64,000 nucleotides of DNA from Sorghum bicolor (taxonomy: Eukaryota > Streptophyta > Magnoliopsida > Poales > Poaceae): contig NC_012876.2 in assembly GCF_000003195.3 (NCBI RefSeq), forward strand, positions 48,355,276 to 48,419,275, in the 5' to 3' direction. The notes beneath the pieces are model-generated. The model did not search any database. It was not told where the DNA came from and worked only from the letters and a program-made list of their open reading frames with translations. The translations under genes and the position numbers were made by a program. Of this stretch, positions 45,541-56,912 are shown piece after piece (within the stretch, counting starts at the first letter, position 1; each line of letters begins with the position of its first letter).

Positions 45541-46590
45541 CCTAGCATCTACTCGCTATGGTCGCTGTCCATGCCGGATCCTTCCTCGTCCTCATCTCCA
45601 CTAGCGGCTGCCTCCATCTCTGGATCCTCATCCATCTCATCCTCAGAGTCTAACTCAGCAGCTCTAGGTAGGTGGTGAGGGTGGAGCTGGTTATGCAGCT
45701 GGTGGATCTTCTCATGCAGGTTCTCATTGTACTCCTCAGCATTAGCTAGTTGCTGCTCAAGCTCCAGCTGTCGGGCCTTCAGGGTGTCCTCCTCGTGCTA
45801 GGCTTCATTCCTCTGACCAAGCACATGAACTAGCATGCGCTCGCAGTTCCTGTGAGCTATGGTCACCCTGTCCCTCTGCTCTCTCACTGCTAGCAGGTCC
45901 TGACTCAGCACACTGTTCTGCTGGACTGCCTGGTCCCTCTCTAGTCACACAGGCCAACTCTCCCTGCAGCCTCTCAACCTCACTATCAAACTCACTCTGT
46001 AGCTGGCGCTTCTCATCCTGAACTATCAGTAGAGACCCAGACAAGCGTCCCAAACAGCGCTCTATACCCTCATAGGTCTTCATCATGGCAAACGTATCAC
46101 TCATTGCTGTACTGTCACTCTGCTGATCCTCATCCGCACTCCTCTCTAGAGCATTCACCTCGGACTGATCCGACACCGAAGTGTAGGGGTCACCCCAGGG
46201 AAACTCCCCAGCGAAGGCGTGGGCCAGCTCTTGTGGAAACCTCTCCATGATGTCCCTCAGAACTGCAAAAGCAGCCCTGCTGGCACCCTGGAAAGGTTTG
46301 CTGCCTCGGGACTCGTATACCCAGCCACCCCAGGCGGGGTTACCACCACTGGTAGGAATCACTGCCTCAATCCCCACTAGGGTCCCGTCACCAAGCTGCT
46401 CTCGGTTCCAATAGTAGTGAGGTTCCCTTCCTTCAGGAAACCCCATCGAACTGCGCACCCTCCACAGCAAGGTAGACATCCCAAACTCTCCTAGGAACTT
46501 GCTCTTGTGACACGAGCTCCTAGGTGCTAACTGATGGCGAGGGACCCGCCCACTAGTCGACTTGCGAGCGGTGAGCCTAGTGCATGCCAT
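45541..46590 (-). pseudogene. Histone H3-tail-like accessory ORF, decayed copy (element E)
   Basis: Same gene as 20514-21557. It starts at ATG 46590 after TATTTTCAGCAG. The N-terminus MACTRLTARKSTSG keeps the TARKST block around the Lys9 equivalent and keeps Gln at the H3 Q19 position (PRHQLA), where A has Pro; 14 of 26 tail positions match H3. The globular region (LLWRVRSSMGF, RAAFAVLRDIMERF) and coiled-coil start are clear. A 1-nt loss near 45955 shifts the frame, and a TAG (Trp codon in A) lies near 45797. The acidic tail is still readable to a stop near 45541. Conservation of the tail in two diverged copies suggests past selection. Confidence 0.78.
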
Positions 46591-47394
46591 CTGCTGAAAA
46601 TAGAATACCTTGGGTAAGACTAAGGAATATCTTTTATCATTTTAATTGAAATTGGGACAGATTTAAATAAGGGGAGGAATTAAGTAATGATATGGAATGA
46701 ACATGATGCATGCACGAAACTTACGATCTCACAAACTTAGAAATAGAAGTCAATACTAAACGGTATATGTGGTGGCACACAACGTTCTCTCATAACGTAA
46801 CTAGCGTTCTATGCGAGAACATGGTTAGCGTACCTGCAGAAAACTCATTTCAGCCCAACCACAGTATAAACATGCAGAACAAGAATTTAAAACTATGTAC
46901 CCCACACACATAGGTACCACACCTATACATGTGACATGCCACTACCCACATCATCGCCCTAATGACGGCATCACCTCTCAGGAAGGAATCTCCCAAGATG
47001 TGGTACTGTTCCCAGGCACAATGGATATGCGTGCATGACACAGCACCCTAAAGCACTTCCCTAGATTGGCAGTGTATCCGATCATGCTCTCATAGCTCCC
47101 ACTTACCGAGGCGTAGGCCAAAAATGATCCATACATTACCACTCAAATGAATGGCACTCATACTATTAAACGCCGTATGAACGACGAAATAGAAATATGA
47201 TGCATAACCCCCAAGTCAGTACTTAACTGCCACCTTAGAGTCCTTAACTGGGCATAAAGCATATGACCATTGGCACACTGTGTAGTTTTCCAAAAACTCA
47301 TTTTAACACATTAATTACCTTTAATAGGTAATTGACTTTTATTAACCGGTTTTAGTTTACTTTAGAACATACTTATGAACAGTAATCCGCTGAA
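46591..47394 (-). other. 5' leader of element E
   Basis: Homologous to 21558-22359. The hairpin arms CTCATAC (47157-47163) and GTATGAA (47175-47181) have one mismatched pair compared with A. No ORF of its own. Confidence 0.6.
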
Positions 47395-47410
47395 CCTTGC
47401 TCCGATGCCA
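47395..47410 (-). other. Primer binding site of element E
   Basis: The minus strand reads TGGCATCGGAGCAAGG, identical to the site in A and 2 nt from the LTR. Confidence 0.75.
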
Positions 47411-47412
47411 TC

Positions 47413-50400
47413 TGTAATAGAACCACCCAAATTATAAGAGATTAAGCCTAATAGCGACCATTTACACAGTCACTTGCCAAGCTTAAGCCCATATAATCAC
47501 GGTAGTGTGTGAAATCTCGAAGGATTTCAAACCACAATCGTACATACAACCAAGATCGTAATAAGTCCAGCGATCACCATCCCCAGTTACATTCAGTTCA
47601 CAACATTAAGAGATTACATCGGAGTTCAAATATAGTTATTACAAACCAAGTTCAATAGTAGAAGAAGCATCATAGTTTTAAAATAACACAAACACATAGT
47701 CTGATACAGTGCCATAGTTTAATCATTCCCACAACAGCAAAAGAGGAGGTAGAGTGACCATCGCCCTTGGTTAGTCATCACCCATTGCTGGGTACAAGCA
47801 GTGAATGCAATACCCATAGTACATCTGACCATCTGCAAAACAACATGGGAATGGAACCCTGAGTACGAGAAGGTACTCAGCTAGACTTACCCGTCATAAA
47901 CCAAAATAAAAGACTCTTCAAGGATTATGAAGGCTGTATAGTGGGGTAGTTGAAACCTTTTTGCGTAAGAGCATTAACCATCTAGAAGTATATCCTAACA
48001 TCCTCCTTTCTTTTATTTAGCTCAAGTTAGGTATTATTACCTATCATCTAGATTTGCACCTGCACTATTACAAACAATTGTTGTGGCATGATAATACCTT
48101 ATCATAACATTCACAGTTCGTCACTTATCATAACCCAAGTGTTTCATAGTCCTTACTACGAGGACAAGGCTCATGTCAAGTGCTCACTATCCAGGAGTGA
48201 TGGCGATTCAAATCGATTTCTGACCAGCTGGCGAGTTTATTCCCCACACAAACTACACTCACTGATCAAGTGAGCTACAGGTCACCGTGTTACATTATCC
48301 AGAAGCAAATCGCGGGTTCGACAGGCACCGCCCGTACCCGAGGACCGTTCCGGCGACCGTGGTATCCAAGGTATACCAAGGTTGCGCGCCGCGCCCTCGT
48401 CGTTCTCCTCAACCAGCACCAATACAGCGCGTACATCAGGCCGATTCCGGGCCCGAATAGTGTTCAGGCTTTGCGGTCGGAATGACTTATCCTTCCAGCT
48501 AAGTGTGGGGCATGCGTTCAACATGACAAGAGGGCTGTCAACGATCGGTCTTTAATCGACACAGGCAGGAGCACTACGGTCAACACCACCATAAGAACCT
48601 GCCCGGTCTCAAATTCATTCCCACACTTGGTTACTTTTCACCAAAGCAGTGACAGCTAATATTTAGGTATCCACCTATATCTCGTAGGTGACAGGAAATC
48701 ACCCGACTTCTACCGTACTAAGCAAGCTAAGCATAGACTCCGAGCCTATCTACATAGGACAAGGTAGATAAACAGGTGGTGAAATCAAGGAGTAAATGTG
48801 CATCAACGGTGTCAAGCAACTCCTATCACTTAAATGCAGCATAGTAAAACAATTATGATATAACAAATTAAGTTAGCGAGAATAGGGAGACTTAGGTTGC
48901 TCCGGGGCTTGCCTCTCACGAAGGTGCTAGGCCTATGGTTTGGGCACTCCTGCAGATCTCCTTCCGGCTCTGGTCCTTCCGGAAGCTCCTGCTCGTGTGT
49001 CTCCTCCTGCTCCTCAGGTCCCACCTCATTTTCCTACAAGCCTATATGATGCATATGTGCTCATGAGTGGAGTGCAAGATGCCTGCGGTGTAATGCTTAT
49101 GCAGGTTAATACAAGATGATCATGACATGGTGCATAGATGAAACAGGAAACTATTTCTACAAGGTAGTCAACATCATCCAAGAACATGTAACCAAGTCAA
49201 GATCTATTGCATTCTCTTCTACAAATTATTATTAACCAGCAAGCTATCATGGTGCTTCAAAGATACACCAAACACCATTTATTCTATTCATCTCATGCAT
49301 AACAAGGTTTTATTTATTTAATTATTATTAGGCATACAACAGTAGCATATACTTCTGATCTTCGATAAATTCCACAAAAATTACAGTAGGTCACTAGTTA
49401 TTTATAAAGTTTACCACCAATTTTTCATAATATTTGGACAGGTAACATGGTCCACACAAAAATCACAGTTAAATCTACATAATTAAGTGTAAATACCCTA
49501 CTGGTGATAAAGTGTCAAACAATAGATTTCATATTTTTATAAATTACTTACTATCGTAAGAAATGTCCACAAAAACTTTCAAATTAATTGCATGATCCAA
49601 ATATTTATTAAAAATCATAAACCATTGCCATGCAAGCATTTAAATCATCATAAATTAACTCCTACAGCAAATATTGTGTTACATATTTTTCCCATAGAAT
49701 AAACATCCATGCAAAGCTAACAAAACAAGAATTACATTTTTCTGAGTTATATTCTATTTGCCATGCATTTTCTAAATATCAGCAAAATATGGAATAATTA
49801 TATTTACATAGAAAAGTTGTACAAACATGACATGCAAAGACACCAGGTTGTAGATCTTGAATTATGGAACACATCAAACTTTATTTCATCATTTTTGGAG
49901 CTGTGGATATCAAGATATGGATTAAATACCATTTAAACAAATTTTTGGAAAACATTTATAAAACAAAACAGATTCAAAACGCTAAGTGCACCCGATCTCC
50001 ATCCCCCAGAGGCGCTGACAGGCGGGAGCCGTGGGTCAGCCGACCCCACCCGTTAGACACTCAACTTATCCGCGGCCGTGGACCGGCTGGGATCTCACCG
50101 CCGGTGAGGTTTCCGGCGACCCCAAGAGCACCTACAGCTTCCCGAGCGTGAGACGAACCTAGCCGTACCCTTTGCAGCATCTACCATGCACCGGAGATAG
50201 CTCGCCGTCGAGCATGGCGGATGCGGTGGCGCTGCTCACCGCGGCCCGGACATCTCGGTGCGGTAGAGCGCGAACCAAGGACGGGGAAAGGAGTGCGAAG
50301 TCGAGGCGGAGCTAATGCGCTTGAAAACATGGGCATTGGTGGAGAGGAGGGGGAGAACCACGTGAGCCGAGAGGTCGCCGGAGCTCTGGCTCACTCCGGC

Positions 50401-51354
50401 GAGCTCTAACGGATGAGCTAAGCTTACCGAGGGTGGTTGAGCGTGCGTGCGGGGTGCGGGAAGGCGAGGCGGAGTCGCTGGTGGCCGAGGATTCGAAGGA
50501 GGAGGCCAGGGCTGCCAGAGAGAGGAGCTCCGAGCGTCGGCAGCAATGGCGAGCGGTGGCGCGGCCGCTGCGGCTGTCCGGGCGAGCGAGAGAGGGGGAG
50601 TGGACGAGCGCGAATGGCAGAGGAGGGAGAAGCGAGCGCGACCGGGGCCTCCTGGTGGCCGACCAGGGCGTGTCCACCTCGGCGCATGGGCGCCACGTGG
50701 CGGCAGAGCTCTGCCGGCTCGCCACGGCGGCACGGCGCGGCCAGCTGTCACGTGTGGACACGAGCGCGGGCGCGGGGATTGGGAAGGCGCGCTCATGGGC
50801 TGGGCCGGCTTCGGCCAGCGGGCCAGAAGCGAGGCCGCGGCCTGCTAGGGCCCCCCCTTTCCCTTTTCCATTTTTTTGAATTTCTTTTCACAAATATTTT
50901 CCAAGCTCATTTTGACACATTGAAAATCTTTTTTAGGTTTGGCCCCTAAAACAAAAGTTGACCAAAATAAATAGCTCTACAACTTTGCTTTAAGCTGCAA
51001 CTCCAAATTCCAATTAGAATTTGAAATGCAATTCAAAACTAGTTCTAGGTTTTTAAATAAATTCATTTTGGGGATTTTTGTATAAAATCCATTTCTCAAA
51101 TTCTAGAGCTCCAAAAATTCCACAAAAAAATTCTTAATTCTTCTAAAACATAGTTCAACTTACTTTGGTCATCACAAGCAAATTTAAAGCAAGCATGTTA
51201 ATTTATTATATTAAATTCATTTAAATCAAGCACATAAAATCACAATTTAAAAGCTACTATGCTTATGTGATGCTATGCTCATGCTATGCTTGATGAGAAT
51301 GCTTATGAGTGAGTTTGTGAGACTAAGTGCATGCTTAACACCTAGGGTGTTATA
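47413..51354 (-). repeat. 5' LTR of element E (3942 bp)
   Basis: Clearly homologous to the A LTRs over its full length but diverged throughout. The outer end reads GGTGTTATA instead of GGTGTTACA. The GC-rich island is at about 49985-50870. The LTR is followed at once by a pol fragment of the same family (51355-51459). Confidence 0.9.
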
Positions 51355-51459
51355 GCCTTCTTCTCATGTCAGCATAGCTTTTCTGACGTGATTGTGCGGC
51401 TTTCATGTATTGTTGTATGATTTGTACCTTTTTCTCACCGTCGTTGACGAAGTCAATAC
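51355..51459 (-). mobile_element. Scrap of Tekay-type integrase gene
   Basis: About 105 bp matching 16225-16325 of A (minus-strand coding for the stretch around NEAEKKVRIIQQHM), so it is pol sequence outside the E LTR. Either E inserted into another copy of its own family, or recombination produced an internal-LTR-internal arrangement. It ends abruptly at a truncated Athila-like LTR. Confidence 0.75.
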
Positions 51460-52225
51460 CAGATTAAAGTAAACTCATAAACCATAAGAACAATAAAACA
51501 AGAACTTACTAGAATTTAGAAGTCGAAATACTGAAGAATCCTAGGAGGAAGCTTCGGGTTAGGAGAACTTGATCCCGCAGGTACAAGCTCGGAGTAGACA
51601 CCGACAGGCCGGGCTTCCTCCAATCTACACCTCCACTCTATCTCTCTCAATCTAGTAGAAACTAGAAGATCTATTTCTACTTTACATTGGTTGCTAAGCC
51701 TAAAAAGAAATATTAATTAGAGAAGAGGTTTTCCTTCGAGGGCACCCCTCAATCTCTATGATAACTTCTTGTTTTCCTCCGGGGGCCAGGGGGGTCTCCT
51801 TATATAGTCCTCCTCCTCTATGCGTTTTTGGCTCGGTAGGCGAGGTGGTACTACGTTATTCTTGATCCAATAGGTCGGTGGAACATCGTGTGCGAAGAGA
51901 GTCATGAATGGCTTCTAGGAGGGGGCGGGCGCCCAGGTCCTCAGGGCGGGCGCCCTAGGCCTGGCCCCTTTCGGCCTCTGCTTCCTTCCCGTGGCTTCTG
52001 GAGTCTTCTAGATGGTAGAAAATCACGCAGTGCATTGATATCTCTATGTACTTCTGACATGTGGGCCTTTGTTCCTTATTTCCTGATAACCCCCTGCAGA
52101 AACAGATAAACAACAAAACTCGTGGAATTCTGTCAGATCAAACCCTAATTCTAAGTGTTGGTTGCATATTGGTCCTTTCTCTTGTTTATTTGATAATTAA
52201 AATTGAAACTTAAGAACCGTCAACA
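51460..52225 (-). repeat. Truncated Athila-like LTR (5' portion)
   Basis: Begins on the minus strand with TGTTGACGGTTC at 52225 and follows the C/D/H U3, TATA box (51800-51806) and part of the transcribed region. It breaks off at 51460, leaving roughly half of a full LTR. The right border abuts copia pol sequence and looks like a true insertion edge. Confidence 0.82.
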
Positions 52226-53490
52226 TGTGCCATTCTTCATTTGCTTGATTTGAATACCAAGGAAGTAACTAAGCTCTCCAATCATTGACATCTCAAATTC
52301 TTTTGCCATCATCTTCTTAAACTATTCACTAAATTTTTGATTTGTTGAACCAAATATAATGTCATCAACATAGATTTGCAACACAAATAAGTCCTTGCCT
52401 ATCTTTTTAGTGAAGAGAGTGGTGTCAACCTTACCCATAATAAACCCTTTAGAGAGTAAGAAATCCCTTAACCTCTCATACCATGCTCTAGGTGCTTGTT
52501 TCAAACCATACAAAGCTTTCTTCAACTTATAAACATGGTTGGGCTTCTTGTCATTTTAAAAACCAAGAGGTTGCTCAACATAAACCAACTCATTTATGTA
52601 TCCATTCAAGAATGCACTCTTCACATCCATTTGATATAGCTTGATATTGTGAGCACAAGCATAGGCTAACAAGATCCTAATTGCTTCCAATCTAGCAACC
52701 GGGGCATATGTTTCACCAAAGTCAAGACCTTCAATTTGTGTGTAACCTTGTGCTACCAATCTTGCTTTATTCCCTATTACTATCGCATCTTGATCTTGTT
52801 TATTTCGAAAGACCCACTTGGTTCCAATCACATTATGATCCTTAGGCCTCTCTACTAACTCCCATACTTGATTTCTAGTAAAATTGTTTAGCTCTACATG
52901 CATAGCATTTACCCAATCAACATCTCTTAATGCTTCTTCTACCTTCTTTGGTTCAATGGATGATACAAATGAGAAATGTTCACAAAATGATGCCAATCTT
53001 GATCTAGTTTGCACTCCTCTTGATATATCACCAATGATATGATCCAATGGATGATCTCTTGCAATATTTATTGGTTGGAGTATTTGCACTTGATTGCTTG
53101 CACTTGGTTGATTACTTGATTTAGATGGTGTACTAGCTTCATGTTCTTGATCTTGCACTTGAGATGATGAACTAGCTTGAATTTGGTCATGAGACCCACT
53201 AGCTTGCACATTAGAGGAAAGGAAGCACTTGATCTTTGTCATCTTCAACATCAAGTACCTCTCTTGGCCTAATATCACCAATTTCCATTCTCTTCATGGC
53301 ATCGGCCAATTGTGTGCCTCTCACATCATCCATGTTCTTTTCTTCATCTTGAGAGCCTTGAGTTTCATCAAATTCAACATCATGTACTTCCTCAAGTTGA
53401 CCACTTCCCAAATTCCATACTCTATATGCTTTTCTTGAAGTGGAGTAACCAAGCAAGAAGCCTTCATGATATGACCATGCCACCAAGCAA
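52226..53490 (-). pseudogene. Ty1/copia pol fragment (SIRE/Maximus-like), integrase end and RT
   Basis: The minus-strand frame begins with the integrase C-terminus (HEGFLLGYSTSRKAYRV, about 53415-53470), a variable linker, then [71 protein letters not shown] and the catalytic YVDDIIFGSTN. It continues through GELSYFLGIQIKQ to 52226, where the LTR fragment interrupts. There is a frameshift near 53220, an in-frame TAA near 52553 and a TAG near 52320. The N-terminal half of pol and the RNase H are absent. Clade assignment is from motif memory. Confidence 0.88.
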
Positions 53491-53932
53491 GATGTCACAA
53501 GCTCCAAGTCAAGCTACACCCACTCAAGTTTCACCTACACCGACACCAGCCGAAGTCATCGATGGACCGATTACACGTAGTCGTGCAAAGAAGCTACAAC
53601 AAGAGGTCCACGCGCTACTTTATGAGATTCATTTTAACATTAATAAGAATTATATACTACCTAAGTGTTGTACCTTGATTGTACTCAGGTATATAGAAGA
53701 AGAGAAGGATGAATTGGACCTGAAGAACGGACCAGTGCAAGTTCCAGAAGAAGTCAAAAACGGACCAGTGGAAGTCAAAAACGGACAAGTTCAAAGAAAT
53801 CTTCATAACTTTTTAGTCACAAAAGCTATGAAGGTCCATGAGGAATTGTTGGAAAGCTTGTCGAGTCTGCTTTCCAATGAATCTAGTGGCGACCAGCTTG
53901 GATACACCATATTGCCTGCAGGCCGGAATTAG
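53491..53932 (+). pseudogene. 3' end of a chromovirus (CRM-like) polyprotein
   Basis: An open plus-strand frame joined to the copia fragment at about 53475-53490. It contains DGPITRSRAKKLQQEVHALL, a C-terminal motif I know from grass chromovirus polyproteins, followed by Lys/Glu/Val-rich short repeats (KNGPVQVPEE, KNGPVEVKNGQVQ) and a stop at 53930-53932. No upstream integrase remains. It may belong to the same family as G. Confidence 0.65.
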
Positions 53933-54550
53933 TACAGACTGCTCAGAAGGTCAACAGTTTGTCATGACAGAATGTTGGTACAACTTGCCACGTAAAACTA
54001 TACCAATGTACAATGTATCATGCTGGTTGGCATACATTGCTAGAAAGCCCTTTGAGTGTAGTTTTACACCCAAGAAACAGTTCATCATTTGGACTTCCCA
54101 ATAAAAAGTCATGGTCAGTTTATTGGAAACTGCTCTGGAAGCCAACAGTCACACGAAGCCACTTCGGGAATCCATTTCGAGGGGACCTTTCACATTGCCT
54201 TCCCTCAGAAACTCTATTTCGTTTTCATACCTATCTAGCAGGGCTGTTGCTAGTATAAATACCCCCTAAGACTCATTGTAATCTCAGACTTTTGATAATT
54301 GAAATACAGAACCCCTTTTGTTTAGCTGTGTGCTAGCAAATATTCATAGAGTGATCTCTACCCCTTGCTCTTGTGATTTCCTAGCATTCAACCAAGTTCT
54401 GCCCATCTGTGACACATTGAAATAATTCTAGCAAGGAATCAACAAGTGATCACTGCCCGTAATAGACTGCTATTTGCCTATTTCTATCACTTCAAATCTA
54501 TGGTTTCAATCCAACTATAAAACCAAAATATAAGTTCATCTCATATGTAC
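53933..54550 (+). repeat. 3' UTR and LTR portion of the chromovirus fragment
   Basis: Non-coding. TATAAATACC at 54254 with downstream pyrimidine- and T-rich sequence looks like an LTR promoter and transcribed region. The exact LTR start is not clear. It may continue at 55682 beyond the DNA transposon remnant: TAC occurs at 54548-54550 and at 55682-55684. Confidence 0.45.
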
Positions 54551-54913
54551 CTTTCGTTCCTAATGGAAGGGCTTGGGCCTATCTCTGGTCGACCTCTCCC
54601 GCGGCCAGCACCAATCCCAGGATGAAGCTCCTGGGGGCAATCCCACTGTCTCAGCCAGTGAAGCCCGGTGGCCTGGAGCTGCAGCCAGGCGTCAAGCTCC
54701 AGGAAGCGTGTCGGGCTACTGCCGTCGGTGTTGTGGTCTTGCCTCCGGCAGCGGCCTGCTGCCGGTGTCGTCGGGATCCGCCAGAGGCGTTGAGAATCAG
54801 CCGCCGCCGCCGCCGGCAGCACCAGCTAGCTTCGATGTCCTGGGATGAGGTTGGATGGCGTTGGTGAGATGCTGATGGCGGCGACGACAAAGGGTGACGG
54901 CCTCTGGCAAGGA

Positions 54914-55008
54914 GCGATGGGCAAAGGGCGGCGGCCTCCTGCAAGCGGCGATGGGCAAAGGGCGGTGGCCTCCTGTAGGCGGGGTTGGGCAAAGGGCGGC
55001 GGCGGCGG
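54914..55008. repeat. 34-bp tandem repeat, about 2.7 copies
   Basis: Units start gcgatgggcaaagggcgg and recur every 34 bp with few changes. The period is not a multiple of three, so the ORFs crossing it are unlikely to be selected coding sequence. Confidence 0.8.
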
Positions 55009-55145
55009 ACTCCTACTGCGAACGGACACGGACAAAGGCACACATCCGCTCCTACTCCAGAGTACAAAGTGTTTATCGGGATGTGCCTTGTGTCTCCAAG
55101 TCGAGACAGAACAAAATAAAAACCAATCCAATTATCCACAAATAG

Positions 55146-55216
55146 TGATGACTAGCTCAGTGGGATGTCCATTCTTTACAAAGACCAAGGGCGTGGGTTC
55201 AAATCCCACACGCCAT
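55146..55216 (+). other. tRNA-like Pol III module (A and B boxes)
   Basis: Box A TAGCTCAGTGGGA is at 55153-55165 and box B GGGTTCAAATCCC at 55195-55207. A perfect T-arm (GTGGG-TTCAAAT-CCCAC) is present, and T-rich stretches follow. The acceptor stem pairs poorly and the anticodon arm is not standard, so a functional tRNA is unlikely; a SINE head or tRNA pseudogene fits better. Confidence 0.5.
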
Positions 55217-55319
55217 AGTTTATGCTTAATTTTTAAATTTATTTTTTTAATATAAACCTTAATATTTACCTTATGTAGGTGGGTCCCAGTTCACCTAGAC
55301 ATGGCTGTGCCAAAATACT

Positions 55320-55530
55320 TTTTAAAATAATTTTAAATTTATATCATCTTCACATCTTACCAATTTTTGTGCCAAAATATATATTTGAAAGATTTTTAAT
55401 TCATGACAATCATATCTCATCAAATTTGTTATGAGCTATTGTCACAAAGTTTAGAAAAAATGATTTTAAATTTATGACAATCACATTTTATCAATTTTGG
55501 TCATTAACTGTTGTCATAAAGATTAAGAAA
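55320..55530. repeat. Three diverged ~70-bp subterminal repeats
   Basis: Units start near 55320, 55393 and 55463. Each has gattttaaatttatgacaatc-like and ttgtcataaag-like motifs. This is the usual pattern near CACTA ends, where transposase binds. Confidence 0.6.
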
Positions 55531-55681
55531 GGCACATGGTGACTATTGTTTATGACTAAATCATAACTTTGTCACATATACTTGTCATCCAAAGAAAAAT
55601 TGTCATAAACACATTACTTTCATGACTAAAAGATGTTTTGTCATGTGAAAATTGTCATAGAACGCCTAATCTCTTGCAGTG

Positions 55682-55968
55682 TACATAGGCAACGGCTTCA
55701 TCCGCTCCCAATTGGTGCTCCTATTCCCTTCAAGGTATTCCTTGATTGATTGTAGGCTGTGTTGGTTGGTTCTTTGAGAGTGTGGTTGGGCGAATCCTCG
55801 ATTCAAGTTGCCGGTTAAAGACGGTGGTTGGCTTCGAGTTTTATTTGCCAGGTTGCACAAGTTATCGCTGCTTGCAGCAAGTTATCCGGCTGTTCTTCAG
55901 CTAGTTATCGATGTTCTTCCTACGTCGTGAAGATCGGGACAACGTGTCGCATTATCTGGTATCAAAGC
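55682..55968 (+). repeat. LTR remnant and primer binding site of element G
   Basis: About 270 bp of LTR end (U5) up to near 55951, then TGGTATCAAAGC at 55957-55968, matching the initiator tRNA-Met complement with one change. The left side is cut by the CACTA-like remnant. Confidence 0.65.
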
Positions 55969-56912
55969 TTTTGTTACCACGGTAGGAATTCTATCCATAG
56001 CTACATATATATTTTTGTTTCGTCCTATCCACCAACAAGCAAGAAAAATATATTGCTTAGATCTTTCTTTCAATCTGTTATTTTAGTGAGTTCGGTTAAG
56101 TCGCAGTCCATTAGAGTCTTTGTTTTAGTTGCAGATCATTTATCCTTCGCGTGTTCTTTGTGCCTCTTTTATATCTAAAAATCTCTACAGAAAATCTCTA
56201 TAGCCTATATCATCCTTTGTGTTAACTTTGATCCTATCTAGCTACTGGTTGTTGTTTTATTTCTGTCTTTAGTTGTGCAAGTATCATAATTTGATCCCTG
56301 TTTTTTAGTTCTATATATATAAAAAAAAGTGTATCAAAAAAAAGAAAAGAAAGTGCAAAAAAAGTGAAGTGAAAAAAAAAGTTGAGAAAGGTTCAGAGAG
56401 AAAGTCTGAAAGATTAGTTGGTTTATGTGCACAAGTGCTGAAAGTTTCATATCAAGTTCTGCAACTAGTTTGCTATCTTTGTTTGGTGCAAAACTTTGGT
56501 TGGGTCTGATTGCAACACTTGCATCCCAATCATACTCCTTGTTTGCATCAATTCTGAAATTTCTTTGCGTGTGTGTGATCTATTTATACACTTCGAATCT
56601 TTTGATCAGCACTAGGCAGAGAACTTCTAGTTTGGATCGTTACTTAACTTTACAACAACTAGAATTTAGATTGCATTCCTTGTATATTACTCCCCACCAA
56701 GCTTCACATAAAAACTATCGTAATCGGTACTCTCTGTTCTTGTATTCGCCTCGCCATCACTTTTAGTTGCCACCACACATTTGTTTTCCTTGTAATCTAC
56801 AGCAGAGGAATTAATAAGAGCTTTGGTGGTTAGAGAGGTGAGTTGTGAGAGCCACCAAATTTTCATATTCCACAAATACAAATTATTTATATTCAGCTAA
56901 CCTTACAGGAGG
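55969..56912 (+). other. Leader of element G
   Basis: About 0.9 kb without a supported gene. An A-rich tract with repeated aaaaaagtg motifs lies at about 56318-56380. The two ORFs predicted here (55828-56178 and 56425-56766) are hydrophobic by T-richness and show no motif. Confidence 0.6.

Larger units (their letters stand above)
42655..51354 (-). mobile_element. Tekay/Del-like chromovirus E (second copy of the A family), truncated by window logic
   Basis: The minus-strand order from the right is 5' LTR (47413-51354), primer site, leader, H3-tail-like ORF relic, gag, protease and RT up to the RNase H region, where D interrupts. The rest of pol and the 3' LTR would lie left of the window. It is more decayed than A, with frameshifts in every ORF and a ~345-bp deletion in pol. 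It is the outermost element of the nest. Confidence 0.88.
54551..55681. mobile_element. CACTA-like DNA transposon remnant
   Basis: The right end reads ...CTCTTGCAGTG (to 55681), which inverted is CACTGCAAGAG, a typical CACTA terminal motif. The adjacent ~350 bp is full of repeated TGTCATA/ATGACA subterminal motifs. The left end is uncertain: TAC stands at both sides, but no CACTG terminus is seen at 54551. The inner part is GC-rich, with the 34-bp repeat and a tRNA-like module, and could be captured sequence. No transposase seen. Confidence 0.5.

Noticed and set aside
54451..54460. CACTGCCCGT as left end of the CACTA-like element
   Set aside because: Beyond CACTGC it does not match the right terminus, and the flanking triplet GAT differs from TAC.
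54573..54867. GC-rich ORFs as a captured host gene
   Set aside because: No recognisable domain; several frames are open and a 34-bp repeat crosses frames. Capture is possible but not shown.
55146..55216. Functional tRNA gene
   Set aside because: Acceptor stem mispairs and the anticodon arm is not standard.
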